Shown in pieces: positions 8,311 through 17,335 of a stretch of DNA of 64,000 nucleotides. This stretch comes from Vibrio sp. YMD68 (GTDB lineage Bacteria; Pseudomonadota; Gammaproteobacteria; Enterobacterales; Vibrionaceae). The notes beneath the pieces were generated by a model that saw only the letters and a list, made by a program, of their open reading frames with translations, was not told where the DNA came from and did not search any database. Positions within the stretch are counted from its first letter, which is position 1. The number at the start of each line of letters is the position of its first letter. The stretch covers positions 1,178,001 to 1,242,000 of the forward strand of contig NZ_CP124614.1 in assembly GCF_029958905.1 (NCBI RefSeq), written 5' to 3'. Made by a program: the position numbers and the translations under genes.

Positions 8311-8359
8311 AGTGGGTAAGAATAGCAGGTAAGGGTAGTAAGTAAGAGTAGTAGGTACC
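8311..8359. repeat. Degenerate 13-bp tandem repeat
   Basis: Units AGTGGGTAAGAAT, AGCAGGTAAGGGT, AGTAAGTAAGAGT and a partial AGTAGGTACC follow each other at 311-323, 324-336, 337-349 and 350-359 (add 8000). It lies between the glutathione transferase gene and the fhuF-like gene. Confidence 0.65.
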
Positions 8360-8469
8360 AGGCATGACGGGTGGTCAAATAAATGATCATCATTGTTTAG
8401 CATGGAAAGATACGTAAGGATTGCTCTTCTGAACGATGGGGCAGCCATGCCTGATAATTGTCATTTTTA

Positions 8470-8488
8470 GGTAATGATAATCAATTGC
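8470..8488 (+). promoter_or_regulatory. Fur box upstream of the siderophore reductase gene
   Basis: The 19-mer containing TAATGATAATCA matches the E. coli Fur consensus at about 15 of 19 positions. It lies 57 nt before the proposed start of the fhuF-like gene. An in-frame start at 8458 would put the box inside the coding region, which argues for the downstream ATG. Confidence 0.85.
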
Positions 8489-8544
8489 ATTTGAGGTGGA
8501 TTAAATTTACTCTAGGCACTTCTTCGCTCTATCGACTTCTTCTT

Positions 8545-9321
8545 ATGCATCAAGATTTAACCATGAATCAATTGTTTGAATTTTCTAAGCAGATAACGCC
8601 TTACCTTGCTGGAAAATTAGAATCGCTACCCAATAACCCACAACAATACGGCATTATTCATTTTGATCACAACAGCAGTCTGCTTATTCAAGATCTCTAT
8701 GAAAACATCGCAAAAAATACGCCTGAAGCGGGTAATGCGTACTGGTTAACGCGAACATGGGATTTGCTGTGTTGGCAGCCACTGTATCTTGCGTTTGTCT
8801 CTGTTTATGCTTGTCAGGCACTGCCAGATCTTAAGCGTATCGCTCAGTTTGCTCAAAATGATTTTGTTGCTGGTTACCAATTTGAAACGTCTGATCACAT
8901 TCATGGCGACCAAAGTACATTGATAGCGTTAGCAGGCCAAGATTTACAAACGTTGTTTGAGCATTACCGACATGAAATGAGTGAATGGACGAGAATTCGA
9001 CCGGGATTTACCCATCATCTGTTAGCCGATGGAATACTACGCTGCATTATAAAGCTGCATAAGTACTCCCCTGAACTGACGAATCATTACCTGCTTGAAC
9101 AAGCGAAATTATGGCTAGCTGCATGTCGCCTTCCTGAACAATTGACTCAATCTTTAAGCGTTGACCCTGCCACCAATGAATTGAAGTTTGTTCGAACCAG
9201 CTGTTGTTTGGTCTACAAATGTGCAGGGCGGAAACTGTGTTCCGACTGCCCGAGAGCGATTGAAAATAAGAGAGTTCCTAACGGTAAGACAGTCTCTAAC
9301 AGAAAAAAGTCTACGCTCTAG
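8545..9321 (+). CDS. Siderophore ferric iron reductase, FhuF-type (AHA_1954-like)
   Basis: 258 aa from the ATG at 8545, chosen because upstream in-frame codons overlap the Fur box; an ATG at 8563 is also possible. The C-terminus carries the FhuF [2Fe-2S] signature CC-x10-C-x2-C (Cys220, 221, 232, 235), with an additional Cys225. FhuF-type proteins reduce ferric siderophores in the cytoplasm to release ferrous iron; the AHA_1954 family is the form found next to Aeromonas/Vibrio siderophore loci. Its place at the edge of the aerobactin cluster fits release of iron from imported ferri-aerobactin. The stop codon overlaps that of the convergent MFS gene. Confidence 0.85.
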   Translation: MHQDLTMNQLFEFSKQITPYLAGKLESLPNNPQQYGIIHFDHNSSLLIQDLYENIAKNTPEAGNAYWLTRTWDLLCWQPLYLAFVSVYACQALPDLKRIAQFAQNDFVAGYQFETSDHIHGDQSTLIALAGQDLQTLFEHYRHEMSEWTRIRPGFTHHLLADGILRCIIKLHKYSPELTNHYLLEQAKLWLAACRLPEQLTQSLSVDPATNELKFVRTSCCLVYKCAGRKLCSDCPRAIENKRVPNGKTVSNRKKSTL

Positions 9322-10550
9322 TTCGTGTCGGTTTGAGTCGTTTTTTTCAACCGAGAAATGATCACGATAGAGAAAGACAGAAACACGCAAATGGCGATGG
9401 GGTAGCTGGGTGACAGTGTGGAGGTCACTGCCAACAAAGACGCCAATCCATACCCTAATGTATGCGACATAGAGATATAGCCAGCCGTCACACCGGGGGC
9501 GCTTTGATTCGTTTGAGTTGCCATTGACGTATAGGCAGGAACAAGTAACGCTGCGCCGAATGAACTGATCGCCATACCGATAGGGAACGCCCAAATACTG
9601 CTGCCTAAAAACAATACAAATCCGAAGGTGAGACACACAGCACCGAGTTTGAACATCTTCATTAGATCGAGTTTTTTCTTCTTAATCACCAATACCTGAG
9701 TCAGTAACGTAACGGCTGCGCTAATGGTCAGCAACACACCAATCGAGTCACTGATTTTGTCGGTAGTCCATTTTGTCACGGAACCAATGAGTGGTGAGAA
9801 ACTGTATTGTAGAAGTGCAATGACCGCGCAAAGCAACAGGCCAGAAAGCAGAAACGGCCAGAGGGAGAACAAGGGCTGCCAACGTGAGCAGATTGCCTCG
9901 TTAGATGCGAGCGCGGGGTGTTTTGTGGGGAGTACCTGTGATTCTGGCTTGGGTTTAGGCAGTAAAAGAGAGCACATCAAAGCAATCAACGGAAACACAA
10001 TCATAATCAACAGTGGTGCGTACACATTTACTTTGAGTAAAAGAATGGACAGAAGTGGCCCAGCTAATCGGCCAGTACTTAACCCAATACTCACGGAAGT
10101 AATGGCTTTTAATCGATTTTCTGATCCGCATAAGATAATGGCCCAATGCTGACTGGCAGGAACCATCCCCGCGACCGTGCAACCATAGACAACGCGAGCG
10201 GCAATTAACCCGACCAAACAGTAGATCGCTAGCGAAGGCTGGTGACGACTCAAGACGGTAAATAACCACAGAAGAAAAAAGCTCACGCTCATGCCAACTA
10301 AAGCTTGAATGACCACTGTCTTCGGCCCATTTCTGTCACTAAAACGTCCCCAAAAAGGCGCGGCGGGGAGAAACAGAAAACTTCCAATGGCAATGACGAT
10401 AGACCAAACCGGTAAAGAAAATGCGGATTGCTCAATAAGAAATGGTAAAGAGACGAGCAGACCATTCTGACCAATTCCCATCAAAGATGCGATTAATCCA
10501 ATGAAGGTTAACTGTATGTTTTTATTTTCTATTATCACAGGTTTTATCAT
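9318..10550 (-). CDS. MFS transporter, candidate aerobactin exporter (ShiF-like)
   Basis: 410 aa with about 12 hydrophobic segments and the MFS loop motif near residue 70 (GRFSDRNGPK, matching G-x-L-a-D-r-x-G-r). In E. coli and Shigella an MFS protein, ShiF, sits beside iucABCD and is implicated in aerobactin export; position and fold suggest the same job here. It is divergent from the FhuC-type ATPase gene and shares a Fur-box-containing intergenic region, so it should be iron-repressed. The 3' end is convergent with the FhuF-type gene, the two sharing CTAG for their stops. A drug-efflux role cannot be excluded. Confidence 0.8.
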   Translation of the reverse strand: MIKPVIIENKNIQLTFIGLIASLMGIGQNGLLVSLPFLIEQSAFSLPVWSIVIAIGSFLFLPAAPFWGRFSDRNGPKTVVIQALVGMSVSFFLLWLFTVLSRHQPSLAIYCLVGLIAARVVYGCTVAGMVPASQHWAIILCGSENRLKAITSVSIGLSTGRLAGPLLSILLLKVNVYAPLLIMIVFPLIALMCSLLLPKPKPESQVLPTKHPALASNEAICSRWQPLFSLWPFLLSGLLLCAVIALLQYSFSPLIGSVTKWTTDKISDSIGVLLTISAAVTLLTQVLVIKKKKLDLMKMFKLGAVCLTFGFVLFLGSSIWAFPIGMAISSFGAALLVPAYTSMATQTNQSAPGVTAGYISMSHTLGYGLASLLAVTSTLSPSYPIAICVFLSFSIVIISRLKKTTQTDTN

Positions 10551-10601
10551 TGAATGGAGAGTTCGTTTATTGAGGCGTTCGCTATCTTACCAATGTTTAA
10601 T

Positions 10602-10626
10602 CGATATGAAAATCATTATCATTTGC
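10602..10626. promoter_or_regulatory. Fur box between the MFS and ABC transporter genes
   Basis: ATGAAAATCATTATCATTTGC contains three successive NAT(A/T)AT-type hexamers, and the best 19-mer matches the Fur consensus at about 14 of 19 positions. It is 52 nt upstream of the MFS start and 55 nt upstream of the ATPase start, so one site can repress both divergent promoters. Confidence 0.82.
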
Positions 10627-10680
10627 ATTGTTGTGTGGTAAAATTCAACGCATTCTCGTGACCACTGATTGTTTCTTCTC

Positions 10681-11448
10681 ATGTATCAATTACTCAATAC
10701 GTCGTTTGAAATCGATGAAAAAAAAATTCTTCAGCCGACAACCTTGAATTTCCAATCGGGAAAAGTCACCACCCTATTGGGGCACAATGGATGTGGTAAA
10801 TCGACGCTGATCAAGCTACTCAGTCGCCAAAACAAACCTGCCCGCGGTCAAGTACTGCTGAATGGTGAAAGTGTCGAACTTTTATCGAGCCAGCAGTTTG
10901 CATTGAATGTGGCGTACCTTCCTCAGCATCCACCCATCACCGATGGTGTGACGGTAAGAGAACTCGTTTGTTTCGGACGTTACCCCTGGAAGGGCGTATT
11001 TGGTCGCTACAGCAAAGCCGATTATCAGTTGGTGGATGATGCAATTAGAAAAGTGGGTCTAGAACCTTTTTCCGGCCGTTATGTGGCAACATTATCAGGT
11101 GGTGAAAGGCAAAGAGCTTGGGTGGCGATGCTGTTAGCACAACAAAGTCAGTGCTTGTTACTTGATGAGCCGACGTCGGCACTGGATGTGGCTCATCAAC
11201 ATGAATTGTTAGCATTAATTCGAGATTTAAACCAAACACTAGGGCTAACCGTGATCATGGTGTTGCACGATATCAACATGGCGGCCAAGTTTAGCGATGA
11301 GATTATTGCATTGCATTCTGGTCAGGTTATTGCACAGGGAACCCCCAACGAGTTAATGACCCCTGACGTATTACAGCAGATCTACGGGATGGAGCTAGCT
11401 CTGTTTCAACACCCTCAAACTGGCCTACCCATTAGTTATGTTCCTTAA
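10681..11448 (+). CDS. fhuC: Ferric siderophore ABC transporter ATPase (FhuC/FepC-type)
   Basis: 255 aa. Walker A GHNGCGKST (34-42), Q-loop YLPQHPP, signature LSGGERQRAW, Walker B LLLDEPTSALD and the switch His in VLHDINMA are all present. It energises uptake of hydroxamate/aerobactin-type ferric siderophores across the inner membrane. The ATG at 10681 matches the family start; a TTG four codons earlier is less likely. It is the first gene of a three-gene unit with the binding protein and permease, order C-D-B as in fhuCDB. Confidence 0.9.
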   Translation: MYQLLNTSFEIDEKKILQPTTLNFQSGKVTTLLGHNGCGKSTLIKLLSRQNKPARGQVLLNGESVELLSSQQFALNVAYLPQHPPITDGVTVRELVCFGRYPWKGVFGRYSKADYQLVDDAIRKVGLEPFSGRYVATLSGGERQRAWVAMLLAQQSQCLLLDEPTSALDVAHQHELLALIRDLNQTLGLTVIMVLHDINMAAKFSDEIIALHSGQVIAQGTPNELMTPDVLQQIYGMELALFQHPQTGLPISYVP

Positions 11449-11517
11449 AGACGCCAGAAATAAATGTTTAGGACGATAGAAAACCCGCCACTGATTATGA
11501 ACAACAAGGATATTTTT

Positions 11518-12414
11518 GTGAAAAAACTCATCGCTATGATTGTCTTTATTTGTGCTGCTTCTGTGCAGGCAATGGAAATAAAACACGAATTAGGTAAAGA
11601 AACCTTTGAGAAAACCCCAGTAAAGATCGTTGCACTTGATTGGGCTTTGACGGAAACGGTGCTGAGCTTAGGGCTTACGCCACAAGGGGTTGCGGATGTA
11701 GAGGGTTATCAGACATGGGTAAGTCAGCCGGAACTCAGTGGTTCTGTTATCAATGTGGGCTCACGACGTGAACCCAACTTAGAGTTGTTAACTGAGTTGA
11801 AGCCGGATGTTATTTTAATTAGCACGCATATGGCACCGGCCTATCGACAGCTAAGCAAAATAGCACCGACATTGGTTTATAGTATCTACAGTGACCGTAA
11901 AACACCGCTTGAGTCAGCCAAACACATAACTTCACAGCTTGGTGTGTTGTTTGACAGACAAGCGCAAGCGCAGAGCGTGATTACGGAAACGGAAAAGAGA
12001 CTTGAAGAGAATGGACAAAAAATCAAGGCTAATCAATCCGATCAAGCATCATTATTGTTTGTACGCTTCATTAACGACAAAACTGTCCGTGTCCATAGCC
12101 AAGGCTCATTAGCGCAGTCGACCATTGAAGGTATGGGGCTCAGCAATGCTTGGCAAGAGCAAACCAATTTATGGGGTTTTACGACTGCGGGTATTGAAAA
12201 ACTTGCAGAGCATCAAGAGAGCCACGTATTGATTTTTGGTCCGCTTAAGGAAGATGAACGTCAACGTCTAGAGCAGTCACCGTTGTGGCAAGCCATGAAG
12301 TTCACTCGCACCGATTCGGTTCACGAGCTACCTGCTATTTGGACATTTGGCGGCTTAATTGCCGCGCAACGATTCAGTGACAGCATCACAAAAGAGCTGA
12401 TGCCAGCTCAATGA
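11518..12414 (+). CDS. fhuD: Periplasmic siderophore-binding protein (FhuD-type)
   Basis: 298-aa Fe(III)-siderophore binding protein with the PF01497-type sequence: VALDWALTETVLSLG after the signal peptide, then LELLTELKPDVILIS. The start is taken as GTG at 11518 because AAGGA (11506-11510) lies 7 nt upstream and the product opens with a clean signal peptide (MKKLIAMIVFICAASVQA). The ATG at 11464 would add 18 residues before it. It delivers ferri-aerobactin from the receptor to the inner-membrane permease. Its end overlaps the permease start by 4 nt. Confidence 0.9.
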   Translation: MKKLIAMIVFICAASVQAMEIKHELGKETFEKTPVKIVALDWALTETVLSLGLTPQGVADVEGYQTWVSQPELSGSVINVGSRREPNLELLTELKPDVILISTHMAPAYRQLSKIAPTLVYSIYSDRKTPLESAKHITSQLGVLFDRQAQAQSVITETEKRLEENGQKIKANQSDQASLLFVRFINDKTVRVHSQGSLAQSTIEGMGLSNAWQEQTNLWGFTTAGIEKLAEHQESHVLIFGPLKEDERQRLEQSPLWQAMKFTRTDSVHELPAIWTFGGLIAAQRFSDSITKELMPAQ

Positions 12415-14438
12415 ATACAGCCGTGATAGAAAACAGACAAGCCATGGCTCCCTTTTACATGCTCATGGTTTCCGCTGTGATTGGGCTGATTTTATGTCTG
12501 ATTCACTGGACGGTGCCATATTCACAAGGCTTACGGCTACTGTGGAATACCGTTTTTCACTATGACATGACAGACTATCAGCACCTGATTGTTCACCTCA
12601 CCTATCTTCCTCGTTTGGTTATCGCAATACTGTGCGGTTTTTCACTCGCCGTGGCCGGTTGCATCATGCAGTTTGTTTTAAGAAACCCGATCGCTTCACC
12701 GACGACATTAGGTGTTGCTTCAGGGGCCGAGCTAGGAATGATTTTGGGGATCTTGCTGATTCCAGCCAATATCGCCACGACAGGCTTGCTAATGCCCATC
12801 GGTATGCTAATGAGCAGTCACTTTTTTCCTGCCTTTCTAGGTGGGTGCTTGGCAACGGGTCTTGTCTTTATCTTATCGGCAAAGCGGGGGTTCTCTCCTG
12901 TCCATATGGTTTTAGCCGGTATGGTGATTAGCTTGTTCTTTGGGTCACTCAATACCATGCTTTTGTTGCTCAATGAACAGCAACTCACCCGTGTTTTTGT
13001 GTGGGGAGCGGGAACATTGAACCAAAATGGGTGGTCGAGTGTGACGACTTTGCTTCCATTGGTTATCGTCCCTTCGGCCTTTTTACTGCTTCTAGAGCGT
13101 CCATTATCCTCTCTGCAATTAGGAGACAGCGTTGCGTCTTCCATCGGTGTCAATGTTAAAACCATCAAGGTCGTGTGCTTGGTTTTAGCCATTTCTATGA
13201 CCGCATCAGTGGTCAGTGAAGTCGGGCTTATCGGGTTTATCGGCATTGTAGCCCCCGCAATCGCTCGAATGTTACGAGTTAGGACACTGCGTTGGCAAAT
13301 TTTGGTCAGCGGCGTACTTGGGGCATTACTGCTGTTGCTGGCCGATCTGATTATTCAGCCTTTTTCCGGTGTCGGAGGTGAGATGCTGCCAACGGGCGCA
13401 ATGACCGCCTTGATTGGTACGCCTTTTTTATTGTGGTTATTGAATCGTAAAGTGATGCAGTCTGATCTAAGAGCGAGGGAAGAATCGTATACCCATTACC
13501 AAGCTCGCCACTTGGCCAAAACGGCCTGCGTGCTTGTTCCCTTATTGTTTATGGCTTTTGTCTGGGTGCTTTTCATCGGCAAAGATTCTCAAGGCTGGAA
13601 TATCGCACGCAGCCTGTCTATCTTGGAGTTACGTGTTCCTAGAGCGCTAGTGGCCATGTTGGCAGGGGTCGGGTTAGCTATTGCAGGTACAGCCATTCAG
13701 CGGGTGTCGACGAATCCTATGGCAAGCCCTGAGATTTTGGGTATCAGCTCAGGAGCGGCCCTGGCGTTAGTAATAGGTGCGGTGTTAGGTATTGCGGTCG
13801 AGCGACACGAGCAAATGCTACTCGGCACCGCAGGAGCACTATTGGTCACGGGTATTATTTGGTGGATGGGCCGAAAACAAAATTTTGCACCGACTCAAAT
13901 GTTATTAACCGGTATCGCGTTGAGTGCTGGCCTTGATGCTTTCCTTCGCATTGCGATGTCATCGGGTCAAGACAATGTAACCGCATTGATCACTTGGCTT
14001 TCTGGGTCAACGTACCTCGTGGCCATGTCTGATGTGTATTTGATGTTGGTGGGGGTTCTGATTCTTGGCTCAATATCATTGGCTTGTCATCGTTGGTTTG
14101 ACCTTATTGGATTGGGTGAAGTGAGTGCAACAAGCGTCGGAATTGATTGCCGTAAAGTGCGAGGGTTATTGCTGCTTCTGGTCGCGATGATGACCACACT
14201 GTGTACTATTGTGATTGGTCCACTCAGTTTTATTGGGCTTTTAGCACCACATCTTGCTCGTTCCTTGCATCAGTATAAAGCCTCTAATCAGTTGATTACG
14301 GCAAGCCTACTGGGCGGAATATTGATGCTTTTAGCCGATTGGCTAGGAAGAACATTATGGTTTCCCTGGCAGTTTCCCGCGGGGCTATTAGCCTCATTGA
14401 TCGGTGGTGGGTACTTCTTGTATCTCATGAAAAAATAA
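12411..14438 (+). CDS. fhuB: Fused ferric siderophore permease (FhuB-type)
   Basis: 675 aa, twice the size of a FecCD-family subunit, as in E. coli FhuB (about 660 aa). The two halves repeat the FecCD hallmarks: LPRLVIAILCGFSLAVAG then NPIASPTTLGVASGAELG in the N-half, and VPRALVAMLAGVGLAIAG then NPMASPEILGISSGAALA in the C-half. About 20 membrane segments. The ATG overlaps the binding-protein stop (ATGA), so the two are translationally coupled. The operon ends at the terminator at 14476. Confidence 0.93.
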   Translation: MNTAVIENRQAMAPFYMLMVSAVIGLILCLIHWTVPYSQGLRLLWNTVFHYDMTDYQHLIVHLTYLPRLVIAILCGFSLAVAGCIMQFVLRNPIASPTTLGVASGAELGMILGILLIPANIATTGLLMPIGMLMSSHFFPAFLGGCLATGLVFILSAKRGFSPVHMVLAGMVISLFFGSLNTMLLLLNEQQLTRVFVWGAGTLNQNGWSSVTTLLPLVIVPSAFLLLLERPLSSLQLGDSVASSIGVNVKTIKVVCLVLAISMTASVVSEVGLIGFIGIVAPAIARMLRVRTLRWQILVSGVLGALLLLLADLIIQPFSGVGGEMLPTGAMTALIGTPFLLWLLNRKVMQSDLRAREESYTHYQARHLAKTACVLVPLLFMAFVWVLFIGKDSQGWNIARSLSILELRVPRALVAMLAGVGLAIAGTAIQRVSTNPMASPEILGISSGAALALVIGAVLGIAVERHEQMLLGTAGALLVTGIIWWMGRKQNFAPTQMLLTGIALSAGLDAFLRIAMSSGQDNVTALITWLSGSTYLVAMSDVYLMLVGVLILGSISLACHRWFDLIGLGEVSATSVGIDCRKVRGLLLLLVAMMTTLCTIVIGPLSFIGLLAPHLARSLHQYKASNQLITASLLGGILMLLADWLGRTLWFPWQFPAGLLASLIGGGYFLYLMKK

Positions 14439-14475
14439 CGCTAAATCCATCTATATAATTGATAATTAAAACAAT

Positions 14476-14513
14476 AAAGCCAGTTGAATTGATTTATTCA
14501 GCTGGCTTTTTTT
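14476..14513 (+). terminator. Terminator of the fhuCDB-type operon
   Basis: AAAGCCAGTTGAAT and ATTCAGCTGGCTTTTTTT form a long stem with one wobble pair, followed by a seven-T run. It separates the transporter operon from iucABCD, which therefore needs its own promoter. Confidence 0.92.
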
Positions 14514-14581
14514 AGTTCCTTGTCAACAACACTAGGAATGAGGCATTGCTTCAAAAAATAATCAAATAAACGATTGAATAT

Positions 14582-14600
14582 ATAAATGATAATCATTAGC
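14582..14600 (+). promoter_or_regulatory. Fur box upstream of iucA
   Basis: The sequence AATGATAATCATTA forms the near-perfect Fur core; the 19-mer matches the consensus at about 15 of 19 positions. It lies 38 nt before the iucA ATG, where it would cover the promoter. Confidence 0.88.
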
Positions 14601-14637
14601 ATTCTCATCTTGTTTAATATGAAACAGTGAGATTGCT

Positions 14638-16422
14638 ATGACGAATACCCAGACTTTAGCCGAGACAATGATGCGTGGTAATGACGCACCAGCCGCCTGC
14701 TTTTTAAACTCGTTAGCCAGAGAGTGTTCAAGTGTCGTCATCGTTGAAGGAGAATGCGAAGCCTATTATGGCATCCCTCTTTCAAACGAACATGAGATTC
14801 GTATTCCCCTGAGGGTCGTCTCTCCTATCGGGTTGCATGAATACCAATTCCCAGCGGTTTTGTACGGCACTGAAGTGACCTCAATAGGGTTCGATCAAGT
14901 GGTCGACTTGATCGTTGAACAACCGGCACTCGTTGGCATGATTACGCCAGAGCAAAAATCGATTTTTGTCGACCGAGTCAAAGAGAGCTATCGAAATACG
15001 TACGCAGCGGTGAAGGACAATCCGTATGGTCGAAAGTTATTTGCAGAGCAGCTCAACTTTCGAGAATCGGAGCAAGGTTTATTAATAGGCCATTCATTTC
15101 ACCCCGCTCCTAAAAGTCGTGAGCAATTTAGCCCTCAAGATGCTCAAGTTTACACACCTGAATTTGGTGGAAAGTTTCAACTTCAATGGTTGGCGGTTGA
15201 TGAAACCCTTTTGGTTTCAGGCTCGTCTGGTGACCAAAGTGTGCGTCAACGCATCGAAGAGTTGGTGACGGCGGATGAGAGTTTAGAGATCAGTGTGGCA
15301 GGCCTAGCAGCCGATCATGAAATGTTGTTTCCCGTTCATCCATGGCAATGGCAAAGCATTAAACAAAGAAAAGAGGTGAGGGCTTACCTTAAAGAAGGCC
15401 AGATCAGAGATCTGGGCGCTGTGGGTGAAAAATGGTATCCAACGTCCTCTACTCGTTCTTTGTACAGCCCCAAACTGCCTTACATGCTCAAGTTTTCGCT
15501 GAGTGTCAAACTCACCAATTCGGTAAGAAATCTCTCTCTTAAAGAAGTGGTTCGTGGCACGCGGTTGAATCAATTATTCGAAGACACTGAATTGAAGTCG
15601 TTACTGGGTGAAAAAAGAGGCTTTCAGCTCATGCAAGAGCCCGCGTTTTTAGGATTGATGGATTCTAACGGTTTGGTTATTGACGAGAGTTTGGTGGCAT
15701 TTCGTGACAACCCGTTGATGAGCAAACCGGAAGAAGAAGCCGTGGTTCTCGCGACACTGACTCAACAAAACCCTTTTGGTGGGCAAAGCTTACTGGTGAG
15801 CCGAATTGAGCATTACGCTCGCACACATACCCTCACGACAAAAGTGGCCGCACAGCATTGGTTTGATGCGTATTGTAAGCATGCGGTTGTTCCTTTGTTT
15901 AACCTTCAAGCCAACTACGGCATCGTCTTTCTGGCTCATCAGCAAAACATTGTTATGCAGCTGGAAGAGGGTCTGCCGATTGGCATGTACTACCGAGATT
16001 GTCAGGGGACAGGGTACACCGATTTAGCGTTCGAGTTATTTCCTAGCGCTCTTGGCTGTTCAACGAATGCCAAACAGAAGACTGAAAACTACTGGAACCA
16101 AGACAAAGTGCGTCGCTATTTTGCTTACTATCTCATCATCAATTCTACCTTCAGTGCTATCGCTTCTATTGCGGCAGGCCTTGATATTGATGAATCCAGT
16201 TTGGTTACAATCTTACGTCAGCATTTAGAAGGTCTAAAAACACAAGGCGTTAAGGATGACCGATGCCTGAGCTACGTATTGGACAGTGATTCGCTTTGCT
16301 GCAAAGGGAATTTTTATTGTTATCTACAAAATTTCAACGAAAACTCCATTCCGGATCCTGCCGTCATCTACTTCGATTTATCCAACCCTATCGTTGCTGT
16401 TAAGGAGACGAATTATGCCTAA
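14638..16422 (+). CDS. iucA: Aerobactin synthetase IucA
   Basis: 594-aa NIS (siderophore-independent of NRPS) synthetase. It joins the first N6-acetyl-N6-hydroxylysine to a primary carboxyl of citrate, using ATP. Family marks are VHPWQW near residue 232, the nucleotide-binding TSSTRSLY segment and a C-terminal DCQGTGYTDL. Length matches E. coli IucA. It is first in iucABCD behind a Fur box. Its last 8 nt overlap the iucB start. Confidence 0.95.
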   Translation: MTNTQTLAETMMRGNDAPAACFLNSLARECSSVVIVEGECEAYYGIPLSNEHEIRIPLRVVSPIGLHEYQFPAVLYGTEVTSIGFDQVVDLIVEQPALVGMITPEQKSIFVDRVKESYRNTYAAVKDNPYGRKLFAEQLNFRESEQGLLIGHSFHPAPKSREQFSPQDAQVYTPEFGGKFQLQWLAVDETLLVSGSSGDQSVRQRIEELVTADESLEISVAGLAADHEMLFPVHPWQWQSIKQRKEVRAYLKEGQIRDLGAVGEKWYPTSSTRSLYSPKLPYMLKFSLSVKLTNSVRNLSLKEVVRGTRLNQLFEDTELKSLLGEKRGFQLMQEPAFLGLMDSNGLVIDESLVAFRDNPLMSKPEEEAVVLATLTQQNPFGGQSLLVSRIEHYARTHTLTTKVAAQHWFDAYCKHAVVPLFNLQANYGIVFLAHQQNIVMQLEEGLPIGMYYRDCQGTGYTDLAFELFPSALGCSTNAKQKTENYWNQDKVRRYFAYYLIINSTFSAIASIAAGLDIDESSLVTILRQHLEGLKTQGVKDDRCLSYVLDSDSLCCKGNFYCYLQNFNENSIPDPAVIYFDLSNPIVAVKETNYA

Positions 16423-17335
16423 CTACACCACGTTCCTGTATGAAATGGGCGACATCCCGGTTGTGACTTTAACCCTGACAGAACAAGACCTAAATGAGGT
16501 GTTTTCCTTGGATTCGGTCATGATTGAGCTTGACCAATTCTTTACCATTCACAAAGACATTGACGAGATCGACATTCAATGCAATTCGCCGACCTTATGC
16601 AATGAATTACGTCACTGTTTGCCGATGTTTGAGGGAAATAAGCTAAATCGTCAGGCGTTCTATCAAAGAAAAAATCCGTGGCATCAGCACGCCCCGTCAT
16701 CATCGTTTCCAACCATTGATGTTCAGAGTAATCCTCAATTTCGACATCATCCGCTGAGACCGCCTATGCCTACGGGAACGGTATATCAGCGTTATGACCA
16801 TGAGGCCGATGTGACGGTTTCATTCAGAGTGTTTGATATCGATAAAGACATGCCTCTGTTTACTCAATGGATGAATGATCCGAGAGTCGCCGACTTTTGG
16901 GAGCAAGCCTGGAGCGAAGATAAGCTTAGGCAGTTTGCGCAAGAACGTTTAGCGGATGCACACATTATTCCTTTGATTGGCGAGTTTAACGGCCAACCTT
17001 TTGGCTATGTCGAGGTGTACTGGGTCAGTGAAGACAGGTTGAGTCCCTATTACTCAGTGGAACCTTATGACCGTGGTATTCATCTACTTGTCGGGGAACA
17101 ACAATTTCGAGGGCCCAAATACTTCACGAGTTGGATGAAGGCCATCAGTCACTATCTGTTTATTGATGATATTCGAACCCGTCGAATTGTATTAGAGCCA
17201 AGGTCAGACAACATCAGGCTGTTCAAGCGCATTGAGCAGGTAGGCTATAAAACCTGTTTTGAATTCGATTTTCCACACAAACGTTCATCCCTATTAATGC
17301 TAGAGCGAAACGCTTTTTTTAAGGAGCAGTGGTAA
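16415..17335 (+). CDS. iucB: N6-hydroxylysine acetyltransferase IucB
   Basis: 306 aa. The C-terminal GNAT-fold domain (about 130-306) is of the IucB/RhbD type: FRVFDIDKDMPLFTQWMNDPRVADFWEQ, GYVEVYW, RGIHLLVGEQQFRGPKY. It transfers acetyl from acetyl-CoA to N6-hydroxylysine. The ATG at 16415 has AAGGAG about 8 nt upstream and overlaps the iucA end by 8 nt. A much longer in-frame reading starting inside iucA is not credible. Its stop (TAATG) overlaps the iucC ATG by one base. Confidence 0.95.
   Translation: MPNYTTFLYEMGDIPVVTLTLTEQDLNEVFSLDSVMIELDQFFTIHKDIDEIDIQCNSPTLCNELRHCLPMFEGNKLNRQAFYQRKNPWHQHAPSSSFPTIDVQSNPQFRHHPLRPPMPTGTVYQRYDHEADVTVSFRVFDIDKDMPLFTQWMNDPRVADFWEQAWSEDKLRQFAQERLADAHIIPLIGEFNGQPFGYVEVYWVSEDRLSPYYSVEPYDRGIHLLVGEQQFRGPKYFTSWMKAISHYLFIDDIRTRRIVLEPRSDNIRLFKRIEQVGYKTCFEFDFPHKRSSLLMLERNAFFKEQW

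Noticed and set aside
8359..8453. Distant inverted repeat CAGGCATG/CATGCCTG
   Set aside because: Eight-bp arms 79 nt apart without a T-run. Could easily be chance in a repeat-rich gap.
9154..10269. Long secondary frames across fhuF-like and MFS genes
   Set aside because: They lie antisense or out of frame to clear genes and show no domain or compositional support.
16286..16414. Longer iucB reading that starts inside iucA
   Set aside because: It would overlap iucA by more than 130 nt and lacks a ribosome-binding site, whereas ATG 16415 has AAGGAG and matches the family start.
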